Notes: generated from the letters alone by a model not told the origin. Positions 1 through 8,942 are shown, counted from the first letter of the stretch. The stretch: DNA of 58,675 bases from an uncultured Clostridium sp. (GCA_958413095.1 CATYUF010000003.1:1-58675); one strand, 5' to 3'. Made by a program: numbers and translations.

Positions 1-72
1 TATTGGAACTTATTGGAAATATTACAATTTGTAATATTTTATGAAATTACCCTGGATAATCAATAAAAACTA

Positions 73-101
73 TTGACAAAACTAAAAAATCTCTATATAA
101 T
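73..101 (+). promoter_or_regulatory. Consensus sigma-A promoter
   Basis: TTGACA at 73-78, a 17-nt spacer and TATAAT at 96-101 match the vegetative consensus exactly. Transcription would start near 108 and run toward the terminator at 322-354 with no convincing ORF between, so it probably drives a small RNA. Confidence 0.65.
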
Positions 102-107
102 AGTCAC

Positions 108-354
108 ATAAAGTAGAACAATTTTAAATTGCTCTATAGAATTTTTATATAAAAAATTTGTTAGCAAAAAGTTGCAAAGTACAATGTTTATCAAATATTG
201 TATAGTGTAGTTATGCAATAAAAGTGTTATCAAAAAGTCAACTAATACAGTATTAAAAAATAGTGTATTAGACATTTATGTAAGAAAAGTGTGATACAAA
301 AATTAACTAATATAAAATACGGAGTTTAGCAAAAAAAGTGCTGAACTCTTTTTT
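108..354 (+). ncRNA. Candidate small RNA next to serine recombinase
   Basis: This stretch lies between a perfect sigma-A promoter (73-101) and a Rho-independent terminator (322-354). No plausible + strand ORF with a ribosome binding site fits in it. Local inverted repeats are visible around 113-135 and 245-270. Degenerate direct repeats containing a GTTATCAAAAAGT-like motif recur at roughly 80-nt spacing. It matches no RNA family I recognise. Position next to the recombinase suggests it belongs to the mobile element; its function is unknown. Confidence 0.4.
322..354 (+). terminator. Rho-independent terminator
   Basis: The 10-bp stem GAGTTTAGCA / TGCTGAACTC (one G-U pair) has a 7-nt A-rich loop and is followed by TTTTTT. 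Confidence 0.75.
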
Positions 355-449
355 GATTGGTTGTAACAGATAAAGAATGATTTATATCTGTTTTTTGAAG
401 TAATAAATTATATGTTTTGACATATACATTAAAAAAGAAAGAGGTGGAC

Positions 450-590
450 ATGAATGTAGTAAGAAGTTATTCAAACGAAGGAAAAACATTGCAAGAACTA
501 ATGGAAATATTACTTCCAATATATTTACAAGAAAAGACTTGCAATAAAGAGGGAGAAGAGTTAGAATTCAAAACACAAAATCCTAAATAA
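450..590 (+). CDS. Small protein upstream of serine recombinase
   Basis: A 46-codon ORF starting ATG at 450 has a good GAGGTGG ribosome binding site 4 nt upstream. The product is acidic and amphipathic, with a central leucine/isoleucine-rich helix (LQELMEILLPIYLQ). Small ORFs of this kind often sit directly in front of large serine recombinases in clostridial integrative elements; that association is recalled, not shown here. No catalytic motif is visible and the function is unknown. It lies about 60 nt upstream of the recombinase start and is probably co-transcribed with it. Confidence 0.55.
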   Translation: MNVVRSYSNEGKTLQELMEILLPIYLQEKTCNKEGEELEFKTQNPK

Positions 591-653
591 CTTGTTTTCG
601 TATATAGACATAGTAATATTGAGCTACTATGAGGAAGGAGAAAATTTAGCAAT

Positions 654-2220
654 ATGGAAACAAGTATAATTGAAAGTAAAACTTACAAAGTACGGAATGT
701 ACTTAAGATTATCAAGAGATGATGATTCAAAAACGGAATCAGAAAGTATAAAAAATCAAAAAATTTTCTTGAGCGAATATATTTCAAAACATTCTAACTG
801 GTTTTTAGTAGATATATATACAGATGATGGATATACAGGTACAAATTTTAATAGACCAGATTTTATAAGACTAATAAATGATGTAAATGAAGGAAAAATA
901 GATTTAGTGATAACAAAAGATTTATCACGTTTAGGAAGAGATTATATACAGGTTGGATATTATACAGAAAACTATTTTCCTGCAAGAAATATTAGATATA
1001 TTGCAGTAAATGATGGAGTAGATACATTTTCAAAAACAAGTAATAATGATATTGGGCCATTTTTAGCAGTAGTAAATGATATGTATGCAAAAGATATTTC
1101 TAAAAAAGTAAGAACTGTAAAAAGAACAAAAGCCCAAAAAGGAGAATTCATTGGAGCATTTGCACCATATGGATATAAAAAGCATTCAAATGATATCACT
1201 AAACTAATTGTAGATGAGGAAGCAGCAGATGTAGTTAAATATATATTTAATGAATATATAAATGGAAAGGGATTAGCATATATAGCACATAGATTAAATG
1301 AAAGAAAAATAGACTGCCCATCTGTATATAAACAAAGAAATTCAAGATATCATTGCAAAGCCATTAGCAATTTATGGGGACACAATACAATAAAATCTAT
1401 ATTAACAAATAAAGTATATACAGGAGATTTAATACAACATAAAGGTGAGATGGTAAGTTATAAAGTAAAAAAATATAGGCTACTTCCAAAATCAGAATAT
1501 CTAATAAAGGAAAATGTGCATGAAGCAATAATTGATAAAAAAACATTTGAATTAGCACAAGATATTCTAAAGAGAAAAGCACATAACATTCATAGGAAAG
1601 AAAATACAGAACATCTATTAGCAGGTTTGTTATATTGTCCAATATGTTATAACAAATATACATATCAGAAACAAACTGGATTAAAAGATGATATGGTTGC
1701 AATTTGTAGCATGTATAATAGATATGGAAAAGATTATTGTACAAGAAGAGCAATAAGAGAAAGTGTTTTGAATAAATTTGTAGTAGAAGATTTAAGAAAA
1801 AATTTGACCGAGAAAATAGATAAAGAAAAACTAATAAACTCTATTGATAAAAGCAGTATAAATATAGAGAAAAAGAAGATAGAAAAAAGAATTACAGACA
1901 ATAAAAAAAGGATTAATGAAATTAACAAAATACTAAAAACAGCTTATGAAGATAGAGTAAACGGAATAATAGATACAAAGAAATTTATTACATATTCAGA
2001 AAGTTATAAAAAAGAGCAAGAAGAATTAATACAAAAAACGGAAAATTTAAATCTAAAATTACAAGACTATGAAAATACAAAAGAAAAAGAATTAATAAAA
2101 TACATAAAAGAAATTGTAAGTTTTGAAAATATAGATAGAAATATAATTTTAAATTTAATAGATAGTATTGAAATAACTGATAAAGAAAATATTAAAATTA
2201 ATTATAAATTTAAAGTGTGA
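654..2220 (+). CDS. Large serine recombinase, needs a +1 shift near its start
   Basis: Site-specific recombinase of the large serine family, which cuts and rejoins att sites through a catalytic serine near the N-terminus. Visible are the resolvase domain (YLRLSRDD, TKDLSRLGRD), a central recombinase domain, a zinc-ribbon-like region (LLYCPIC with later cysteines) and a long C-terminal coiled coil; about 521 aa when joined. The natural start is ATG 654 behind GGAAGGAG at 633-640. That frame gives METSIIESKTYKV, meets CGG at 693 and stops soon after. Skipping C693 continues in GGA as GMYLRL, the normal family start. The alternative TTG at 670 has no ribosome binding site and gives an unnatural N-terminus. 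It sits at the end of an element inserted in a deacetylase gene. Confidence 0.8.
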
Positions 2221-2285
2221 ATTTAGAGTAGATAAAATCTGCTTTTAATTTTAACAAAAATCTATCACAAAAGAAATTGCGACTG
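2221..2285. other. Putative attachment junction of the integrated element
   Basis: The recombinase stops at 2220. By about 2278 the sequence reads as the interior of a polysaccharide deacetylase. The codons before TGC GAC TGG do not encode the expected beta-strand, so the element/chromosome joint must lie here, probably within about 2265-2285. The matching half-site would be left of the window. Confidence 0.55.
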
Positions 2286-2859
2286 GAATGCAGACGACAT
2301 AGACAAAATTTTAAATGTATTAAAAGAAAACAATGTAAAAATAACATTTTTCATAGTAGGAGATTGGATAGATAAATATCCAGATGCAGTAAAGAAAATA
2401 AAAGAAGCAGGACATGAAATAGGAAGTCATAGTAACACACATCCACATGTAAATAATTTAAGCTATGAAGAAAATATAAAAGAAATAGAAGAAAGTTGCA
2501 AAAAAATAGAACAAATAACAGGAACAAAACCAATATTATACAGAGCACCATATGGAGAATACAATTCAACAGTAATAAAATCAGCACAAGACAAAAAACT
2601 ATATCCAATACAATGGAATTTAGATACATTAGACTATACAGGGCTAACAGGAGAAGAAATGTGGAATAGATTAAAAAACAAACTAAAAGAAGGAGATATA
2701 ATTTTAACACACAATGGAACAAAACATACAGCAGATAGTTTAGATATGTTAATAAAGAATATAAAACAAAAAGGATATGATGTAGTAAGAGTTTCAGATT
2801 TAATATACAAAGAAAATTATCAAATAAATATAAATGGTACACAAGTTAAAAATAATTAG
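2278..2859 (+). pseudogene. Polysaccharide deacetylase, 3' fragment split by integration
   Basis: The open frame encodes a NodB-homology polysaccharide deacetylase without its N-terminus. Visible motifs are the CDWNADD start of the domain, ITFFIVGDW, the metal-binding HSNTHPH region, YRAPYGEY and the late ILTHNG. These enzymes remove acetyl groups from peptidoglycan or another polysaccharide; close relatives act in spore cortex formation. No start codon or ribosome binding site lies near the 5' edge, and the upstream bases belong to the recombinase element. The 5' half should be beyond the left end. Excision could rebuild the gene. Confidence 0.8.
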
Positions 2860-2919
2860 TGTATAAATTTTCCAAAAGAGGAAATACTTATTATATAAAA
2901 TTTTAAGGGGAAAAGAGCA

Positions 2920-3414
2920 ATGCATTTTATAGGAATATTTACAGATAATAAAAATTTTGAACTTATAAAAGGAAAGCTATTAAAAAACTTAAATAGTGAA
3001 AAATTTAATATAATAAATATCAATAAAAACAATATAGAAAATTTTAAGCATATATTATTTGAAACAATAGTATTTTGCAATAATACAAAAATATCAGAAA
3101 ATTATAATAGTATAATAGAAGAAATTTGTAGTAATGCAAAATACATAATTATAAATGCAGATGAAGAAATAAAAATAAATCTTCTAAAATATAAAAAGAT
3201 AAATATTGTAACATATGGACTTAACCATAAATCCACAATAACAATTTCTAGTGTTAATGATAATAATATACTGATATCATTACAAAGAAATATAGAAAAT
3301 ATAAATGAAAAGGTAATAGAAGTGGGAGAAAGTCTGATAAAAAAAGAAGAAAAAAGTATATTAAGCCTACATGATTTGTTAGTTATATTTGCAATATTGC
3401 TGATATATAATTAA
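2920..3414 (+). CDS. Conserved hypothetical protein, Mur-ligase-like segment
   Basis: A 164-aa protein with ATG at 2920 and AAGGGGA upstream. It begins with an alpha/beta-type segment (FIGIFTDNKNF). It contains NIVTYGLNHKSTITISSVN, which resembles the strand-turn region found after the ATPase core in Mur-ligase-like proteins. No P-loop is present, so it is not a full ligase. It ends in a short hydrophobic helix. It sits between the deacetylase and ssb. The Mur-like resemblance is from memory and weak; function unknown. Confidence 0.6.
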   Translation: MHFIGIFTDNKNFELIKGKLLKNLNSEKFNIININKNNIENFKHILFETIVFCNNTKISENYNSIIEEICSNAKYIIINADEEIKINLLKYKKINIVTYGLNHKSTITISSVNDNNILISLQRNIENINEKVIEVGESLIKKEEKSILSLHDLLVIFAILLIYN

Positions 3415-3428
3415 AAAACAGGTTAAAA

Positions 3429-3483
3429 TTACAAAAATATTATAAAAATGTTACAAAAATATTACAAAAAAGTTACAAATTTA
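3429..3483 (+). repeat. Five 11-bp direct repeats upstream of ssb promoter
   Basis: Units begin at 3429, 3440, 3451, 3462 and 3473, each close to TTACAAAAATN. The period is exactly 11 bp, near one helical turn, so the A-tracts stack on one face. The array ends about 10 bp before the -35 box at 3494. It could be an UP-element-like or curved activating region or an operator. Confidence 0.7.
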
Positions 3484-3493
3484 ACTTTTTATG

Positions 3494-3522
3494 TAGACAA
3501 AGCTAAAAAAATATTGTATAAT
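3494..3522 (+). promoter_or_regulatory. ssb promoter
   Basis: TAGACA at 3494-3499, a 17-nt spacer and TATAAT at 3517-3522, about 70 nt upstream of the ssb start. The box layout (TGTAGACA ... ATATTGTATAATA) nearly repeats that of the glucosaminidase promoter at 16296-16324. Confidence 0.65.
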
Positions 3523-3592
3523 AATAAATGTAAGTTAACAGAGCGTAAGGAAAAATATACGATTGATAAATAAAATTTAAGGAGGAAGAAAA

Positions 3593-4294
3593 TTGGATAC
3601 AAATTATTTAGAAAACAACTATTTAACATTAGTTGGAAAAGTTACAGGAGAAAAAAAATTCAGTCATGAAATTTATGGAGAGAGATTTTACATTTTTAAT
3701 TTATCAATACCTCGTTTAAGTGGTATTTCTGATATTATACCAATCACAATATCAGAAAGATTAATAGGTGAAGATACATTAAAAGAAGGAAAACACTTAT
3801 TAGTAAAAGGACAATTTAGATCATATAATAGTTATGAAAGTGAAAAAAATAGGTTAATATTAACAGTATTTGCTAAGGATGTAAGAGAAGTTGAAGAAAG
3901 CGAAGAACAAAGTGAAAATGAAATGGTAAAAAAAGATACAATAACTAATGAAGTAGTGTTAGTTGGTTACATCTGTAAAAAACCAATTTACAGGCAAACA
4001 CCATTTGGAAGAGAAATAGCAGATATATTATTAGCAGTAAATAGAGCTTATAACAAATCAGACTATATACCATGTATAGCTTGGGGAAGAAATGCAAGAT
4101 TTTGCCAAAACTTAGAAGTTGGTTCACAAATTAAGTTGGTAGGTAGAGTTCAATCAAGAACTTATGAAAAGAAACATGAAGATGGAACAGTAGAAGAAAG
4201 AATTGCATATGAAGTTTCAGTAGGAAGCTTAGAAGTAATAGAAGAAAAAGAAGAGGAATCAACAGTAGAAGAAGAAAATCAAGAAGCTGTATAA
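3593..4294 (+). CDS. ssb: Single-stranded DNA-binding protein with two OB folds
   Basis: A 233-aa SSB-family protein starting at TTG 3593 behind GGAGGAAG. The first OB-fold unit covers about residues 8-95 and the second about 118-215 (IYRQTPFGREIADILLAVNR, IPCIAWGRNA, IKLVGRVQSR). The tail is acidic, typical of SSB C-termini that recruit partners, but it lacks the classic DDDIPF end. Two OB units in one chain are unlike the common single-domain bacterial SSB. It is transcribed alone between its own promoter and a strong terminator. It probably binds single-stranded DNA in the nucleoid; whether it is the main replicative SSB cannot be told here. Confidence 0.85.
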   Translation: MDTNYLENNYLTLVGKVTGEKKFSHEIYGERFYIFNLSIPRLSGISDIIPITISERLIGEDTLKEGKHLLVKGQFRSYNSYESEKNRLILTVFAKDVREVEESEEQSENEMVKKDTITNEVVLVGYICKKPIYRQTPFGREIADILLAVNRAYNKSDYIPCIAWGRNARFCQNLEVGSQIKLVGRVQSRTYEKKHEDGTVEERIAYEVSVGSLEVIEEKEEESTVEEENQEAV

Positions 4295-4327
4295 TAAGAA
4301 GATAATATAAGTATAATAAATGTTTAA

Positions 4328-4389
4328 CAAATGATATAAAAAATTTGTAAAAGTGTTTAAGCAAATTTTTTATATCATTTGTTTTTTTA
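4328..4389 (+). terminator. Strong Rho-independent terminator after ssb
   Basis: A perfect 20-bp stem (4328-4347 with 4362-4381) has a 14-nt loop and is followed by TTTTTTT. Confidence 0.85.
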
Positions 4390-4401
4390 TAATAAATTTG
4401 A

Positions 4402-4407
4402 TATAAT
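4402..4407 (+). promoter_or_regulatory. Probable -10 box for membrane protein operon
   Basis: TATAAT at 4402-4407 sits just after the ssb terminator and about 28 nt upstream of ATG 4436, whose GGAGG site is at 4424-4428. A weak TTGTTT lies 17 nt upstream at 4379-4384. Confidence 0.4.
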
Positions 4408-4435
4408 CGCTTAAAAGACTTTTGGAGGTAGATAA

Positions 4436-6139
4436 ATGAAAAAAGAAAAAACAACTAAAAAGGTTCAACATCAAGAAGAAAAAAATTTAATAACAAAAAA
4501 TAAATCAAGTAAGATTTTTTTTATCGTTGCAATTATTCTAATAGCAATGTTTAGCTTAGCATTAGCACCAGTAACATTACAAAATGACACATATTATACA
4601 ATCGAAATAGGAAAACAAATAATGGAAACAGGAATAGATATGCAAGACCATTTTTCATGGCATCAAGATTTAGCATATACATATCCACATTGGTTATATG
4701 ATTTAATAACATACCAAATTTATTCAAGCTTTGGAATGACAGGAATATTTGTAACAACTTGTATCTTATCAATGATACTTGGAGTTTCAATGTTTTTAAT
4801 AAATAATAAAATAACAAAAAATCAAGTAGTATCATTTTTAATATCAGTAGGAGTAATGTATTTAATAAAAGATTATATAGCAGCTAGAGCACAACTTGTA
4901 ACATTTATATTATTCATATGGATGATTTACTGTATAGAAATGTTTTTAAAAGGAAAAAAGAAACGATATGCAATAGGAATAGTAGGAATTTCAATATTAA
5001 TTGCTAATTTACATGTTGCAGTATGGCCATTCTTATTTGTATTATTCTTACCATATATAGCAGAATATATAATAGCTTCATTAGCAGATGTAATAATTTA
5101 TAGAAAAATTGGGAAGAAAATATTAGAGTTAAAAATAAAATACTTAAAGAGTAAAAATATAAATTCTGAAAAAATCAAGAACTTAGAAGAAAAATTAGTA
5201 AAATTAAATGAACAAATAGATAGAATAAAAATAAAAAGAGACAAAGAATTAGAAAATCCATATAAAATAAAACTAGTAAAAAATAAAAATGTAAAATGGC
5301 TAATATTAATAATGATAATATGTTTATTTACAGGACTAATAACACCATTAGGAGATACACCATACACATATTTAGTAAAAACTATGGAAGGTAATACAAC
5401 ACAAAATATAAATGAACATTTACCAATGACGATTTACGAACAACCAGAAGTACTAGCAACAATAATTATCTTTTTAGCAATACTAATATTTACAAAAACA
5501 AAAATCAGATTAAGTGATTTATTTATGATAGGTGGCCTATGTTATTTAATGTTAATGTCAAGAAGACAATTATCAATGTTTGTATTAGTAAGTTCAATTA
5601 TATTAAATAGATTGATATGTGATATGTTAAAAAGATATTACAAAGAACCAAAAGACGAAAAATTTAAAGACTTAAGAAACAAATTAGCATTTTTAGGAAT
5701 GATAATAATAATGTTAATCATGAGTTATCATTTTGCAGAAGAAAAATCAGGTGACCATTATATAGATGAAACAACATATCCTGTACAAGCCTGTGATTAT
5801 ATATTAAATAACATAGACTTAGGAACAGCAAAATTCTATAATGAATACAATTATGGAAGTTATATGATATATAGAGGAATACCAGTATTTATAGACTCAA
5901 GAGCAGATTTATATGCTCCTGAATTTAGTGGAAAAGAAGAAGACATATTTATGGACTTTATAAATGTATCAAGCATAGGAGATTTCTATGAAGATATATT
6001 TGAGAAATACGGAATAACACATGCAATAATGTATAAAGATGCAAAAATAAGTATGATAATAGATAAGACAAATGATGAAAACTATAAAAAGATTTATGAA
6101 GATGACTATTTTGTAATATATGAAAGATTAAATGCATAA
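4436..6139 (+). CDS. Polytopic membrane protein, GT-C glycosyltransferase-like
   Basis: A 567-aa protein with ATG after GGAGGTAG. A lysine-rich N-terminus precedes a first membrane segment at about 25-45. A loop with DTYYTIEIGKQI and HFSWHQDLAYTYPHWLYD follows, then roughly ten more hydrophobic segments, a charged coiled-coil insertion at about 220-280, and a soluble C-terminal domain with YPVQACDYI and FIDSRADLY. The acidic first loop and HW pair recall GT-C glycosyltransferases that use lipid-linked sugars, and proteins of this form occur in Firmicutes. I do not recognise a named family. It starts a likely operon with the two pseudouridine synthases. Confidence 0.7.
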   Translation: MKKEKTTKKVQHQEEKNLITKNKSSKIFFIVAIILIAMFSLALAPVTLQNDTYYTIEIGKQIMETGIDMQDHFSWHQDLAYTYPHWLYDLITYQIYSSFGMTGIFVTTCILSMILGVSMFLINNKITKNQVVSFLISVGVMYLIKDYIAARAQLVTFILFIWMIYCIEMFLKGKKKRYAIGIVGISILIANLHVAVWPFLFVLFLPYIAEYIIASLADVIIYRKIGKKILELKIKYLKSKNINSEKIKNLEEKLVKLNEQIDRIKIKRDKELENPYKIKLVKNKNVKWLILIMIICLFTGLITPLGDTPYTYLVKTMEGNTTQNINEHLPMTIYEQPEVLATIIIFLAILIFTKTKIRLSDLFMIGGLCYLMLMSRRQLSMFVLVSSIILNRLICDMLKRYYKEPKDEKFKDLRNKLAFLGMIIIMLIMSYHFAEEKSGDHYIDETTYPVQACDYILNNIDLGTAKFYNEYNYGSYMIYRGIPVFIDSRADLYAPEFSGKEEDIFMDFINVSSIGDFYEDIFEKYGITHAIMYKDAKISMIIDKTNDENYKKIYEDDYFVIYERLNA

Positions 6140-6153
6140 ATGAAAGGAAAATA

Positions 6154-7071
6154 ATGAAAGAATTAGAAGTTATCGAACAAGTAAATAAAAGAATAGATGC
6201 ATATATGGCTGAAAAATATGAGGATATTTCTAGAGTGGCAATACAAAGATTAATAGAAACAGGAAAAATATTAGTAAATGGCAAAAAAGTAAAATCATCA
6301 TATAAAGTGCAAGTAAATGATAAAATAACAATGGAAGAAGAAAAAGCAGTTGAAATAGAATTAAAAGCACAAGATATTCCAGTAGAAATAATTTATGAGG
6401 ATAGAGATATAATTGTTGTAAATAAGCCAAAAGGAATGGTAGTTCACCCAGCAAACGGGAATCCAGATGGAACTTTAGTAAATGCAATAATGTCAATATG
6501 TAAAGACTCATTATCAGGAATAGGTGGAGAAATAAGACCAGGAATAGTACACAGATTAGATAAAGATACTTCAGGAATTTTAATAGTAGCAAAAAATGAC
6601 AAAGCACATATAAACTTAAGTGAACAAATAAAAGAGCATAAAGTAAAAAAGACATATATAGCCTTGGTAAAAGGAATAGTAAAAGAAAATAATGCAACAA
6701 TAAATATGCCAATAGGAAGAAGCGAAAAAGACAGAAAAAAAATGGCAGTTACAAAAAAGGGAAAAGAAGCTATAACACATTTCAAGGTCTTAAAAAGATA
6801 TGATAAATATACATTACTAGAAATAAATATAGAAACAGGAAGAACACATCAAATAAGAGTACATTTATCACAAATAGGATATCCAATAGTAGGTGATGAA
6901 GTATATTCAAAAGGCAAAAATGAATGGAATATAAAAGGACAATGTCTACACGCAAAATCTTTAGACTTTAAACATCCAATTACTAATGAAGATATGCATT
7001 TAGAAGCTAAAATTCCACAATATTTTGAAAAGATATTAGAAGAATTGAAAGAAAGAGAAAAAGAATATTAA
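6154..7071 (+). CDS. rluD: RluA-family 23S rRNA pseudouridine synthase
   Basis: A 305-aa enzyme isomerising uridine to pseudouridine in rRNA. An N-terminal S4 RNA-binding domain (about residues 14-75, with VAIQRLIETGKILVNGKKV) precedes the catalytic domain with HRLDKDTSG, where the aspartate is the nucleophile. IVVNKPKGMVVHP and ETGRTHQIRVH are standard RluA-family blocks. Length and domain order fit RluD. The start lies 14 nt after the membrane gene and has an AAAGGA site, so the two are co-transcribed. The exact target uridines are inferred from the family. Confidence 0.88.
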   Translation: MKELEVIEQVNKRIDAYMAEKYEDISRVAIQRLIETGKILVNGKKVKSSYKVQVNDKITMEEEKAVEIELKAQDIPVEIIYEDRDIIVVNKPKGMVVHPANGNPDGTLVNAIMSICKDSLSGIGGEIRPGIVHRLDKDTSGILIVAKNDKAHINLSEQIKEHKVKKTYIALVKGIVKENNATINMPIGRSEKDRKKMAVTKKGKEAITHFKVLKRYDKYTLLEINIETGRTHQIRVHLSQIGYPIVGDEVYSKGKNEWNIKGQCLHAKSLDFKHPITNEDMHLEAKIPQYFEKILEELKEREKEY

Positions 7072-7121
7072 ATAAAAGAAAGGTCTAATAAATTCATTTT
7101 GAATTAATTAGAAAAGATATA

Positions 7122-7853
7122 ATGGAAAATAAAGAAACAATAAGATTACAGAAATATATGGCAGAAGCAGGAATAGCCTCAAGAAGAAAAGCAGAAGAAT
7201 TAATCTTAGAAGGAAAAGTAAAAGTAAATGGAAAAATAGCAAATGAACTAGGAATAAAAATAGTGCCAAATAAAGATATAGTTGAGTACAATGGAAAAAA
7301 AGTAGTTCTAGAAAAAGAATATGTATATATATTATTAAACAAACCTATTGGATATGTAACAACAGTAAAAGACCAATTTAACCGCGATTCTATTTTGGAT
7401 TTAGTAAAAACTAATAAAAGAATAGTACCAGTAGGAAGACTAGATATGTATACATCAGGAGCAATAATTTTAACAAACGATGGTGACTTTGTGTATAAAG
7501 TAACACATCCAAAGCATGAAATAGAAAAAACCTATACTGTTACAATAAAAGGAATAGTAAAAAACAATGAAGTAGAAGAATTAAAAAAAGGAGTAAAAAT
7601 AGAAGATTACATTACAAAACCAGCAAAAGTAAAAATTCTAAAAACAGATGAAGAAAAAAATGTTTCCAGACTAGAAATAACAATACATGAGGGAAAAAAT
7701 AGACAAGTAAGAAAAATGTGTGAAGCAATAGGGCATAAAGTATTAGCTTTGCATAGAAGCAAAATAGCAGGAATAGGAGTAAAAGACTTGGAACTTGGAA
7801 AGTGGAGATATTTAACTAATAAGGAAGTTAAGAAAATTTTGAATGAGAAGTAA
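7122..7853 (+). CDS. rluB: RsuA/RluB-family pseudouridine synthase
   Basis: A 243-aa enzyme with an N-terminal S4 domain (LQKYMAEAGIASRRKAEELI) followed by the RsuA/RluB/RluE catalytic domain. The catalytic loop is VGRLDMYTSG, and a late EGKNRQVRKMCEAIGH block is typical of the family. It probably modifies the helix 89 region of 23S rRNA, as RluB does. Spacing of 50 nt from rluD suggests one operon. The ribosome binding site before ATG 7122 is weak. Confidence 0.87.
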   Translation: MENKETIRLQKYMAEAGIASRRKAEELILEGKVKVNGKIANELGIKIVPNKDIVEYNGKKVVLEKEYVYILLNKPIGYVTTVKDQFNRDSILDLVKTNKRIVPVGRLDMYTSGAIILTNDGDFVYKVTHPKHEIEKTYTVTIKGIVKNNEVEELKKGVKIEDYITKPAKVKILKTDEEKNVSRLEITIHEGKNRQVRKMCEAIGHKVLALHRSKIAGIGVKDLELGKWRYLTNKEVKKILNEK

Positions 7854-7946
7854 ATAATCAAAGAAAACTTATAATTGAAATAATTAATAAAATATAAAAT
7901 TAAAATGATTAAAAGTTGCTTATAAAATAAATAAGTAACTTTTTTG

Positions 7947-8187
7947 AAATTAGCCGCTGAAAATGGTTGTTCATTATGGCTTTTTTGGATTTTTGACTAC
8001 TCATTTCATTCAGAAAGAATTGGTAAGGTTTCCTCATGAGCCTCTCTCACTCAGACCCTTTCATACTTCAAGTACCGTGAGCATTCCTCATTCGAAAACC
8101 TAACCAATTCTAATCTTCATTCCAATCGAACATCAAAAATCCAAAAAAGCCATAATGAACAACCATTTTCAGCTACTCTACAATAAA
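7947..8187 (+). repeat. Long-hairpin repeat, copy 1
   Basis: A roughly 240-nt element also found at 39026-39265. Its outer arms form a perfect stem of about 40 bp (from GCTGAAAATGG near 7956 with CCATTTTCAGC near 8173). An inner helix pairs AGAATTGGTAAGG with CCTAACCAATTCT, and CTCAC pairs with GTGAG near the tip. The copies share the 5' end AAATTAGCCGCTG and the 3' end CTCTACAATAAA. Outer-stem bases differ between copies but pairing is kept. It fills most of the 468-nt gap after rluB. No convincing ORF is inside. It is either a structured RNA or a palindromic dispersed element. Confidence 0.85.
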
Positions 8188-8321
8188 TAATATTATAAAG
8201 TAATAATTTTTATACAAATTACTGGAAAAATATTGAAATTATTTTAAAAATATGATATTAATATACATAATAAATTGCAAATTTAAAATAAAAATTTAAT
8301 ATAATAAAAGGAGGTTGCTTA

Positions 8322-8942
8322 TTGTATTATTTTAATTATAATGATTATATAAAAACGATACATACAATAAATTTAAAAAATATATCATTATTATCAGAAG
8401 AAAAGACAATTTATGCAATAAACCAAAGAGAAGAAATATATAGAAATTTTATAAAACAAACATTACATAATAAATTAATAATTTCAAAAATAATAAATAT
8501 TTTTTTGTCAGAGAATAGAAAAATTTTATCAAATAATTTAAAACTTTATTCTAAAAGTAATTCAAAAGCTTATAGTTATAATTCAACAATATTTTACTTA
8601 AAACAAAATCCTAATATTTTTTTCTTAATAATATACCAAAACAAAATAGATACAAATTTACAATACAAAATACTAATTGAGTGCACAGATATAATAAAGA
8701 AATGGAGAAAAACAAACAACAGTGAACCAAATAAATTCCCTATTGTTATACCTATAATTATTTACATAGGAAAGGGAAAATGGAATGTCCAAAAAGAAAT
8801 AAAAGAGTTTAAAACTACAACATTTGGAAAGAATAATATAAATTTCAATTATAATTTTATAGATATAAATAAAATAATAAAAAATAAACAAGTAAAAGAA
8901 GCAATAGAAGAATTAATTTGGATAGAGAATTTTAGATTATGA
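8322..8942 (+). CDS. Rpn/YhgA-like protein with altered nuclease residues
   Basis: A 206-aa protein starting at TTG 8322 with AAAGGAGG upstream. Its layout follows Rpn/YhgA-type PD-(D/E)XK nucleases: a helical start with a YxxxI motif, then NIFFLIIYQNKID, then PIVIPIIIYIGKGKW, which matches the family P-x-x-P-I-x-Y-x-G-x-x-x-W block. In active relatives the strand reads roughly D-x-x-Y ... L-I-E-H-Q-S. Here the aspartate is replaced in STIFYL and the glutamate by isoleucine in LIIYQN. The nuclease centre is therefore probably dead. It stands alone, with its own ribosome binding site. Confidence 0.6.
   Translation: MYYFNYNDYIKTIHTINLKNISLLSEEKTIYAINQREEIYRNFIKQTLHNKLIISKIINIFLSENRKILSNNLKLYSKSNSKAYSYNSTIFYLKQNPNIFFLIIYQNKIDTNLQYKILIECTDIIKKWRKTNNSEPNKFPIVIPIIIYIGKGKWNVQKEIKEFKTTTFGKNNINFNYNFIDINKIIKNKQVKEAIEELIWIENFRL

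Noticed and set aside
1397..1753. Long minus-strand ORFs opposite real genes, such as this one and the one at 6230-6712
   Set aside because: They are leucine-rich shadows of A-rich plus-strand genes with no ribosome binding sites or family features.
670..2220. TTG 670 as the true start of the serine recombinase
   Set aside because: No ribosome binding site precedes it and the N-terminal residues are unlike the family; ATG 654 with GGAAGGAG fits if one C is skipped.
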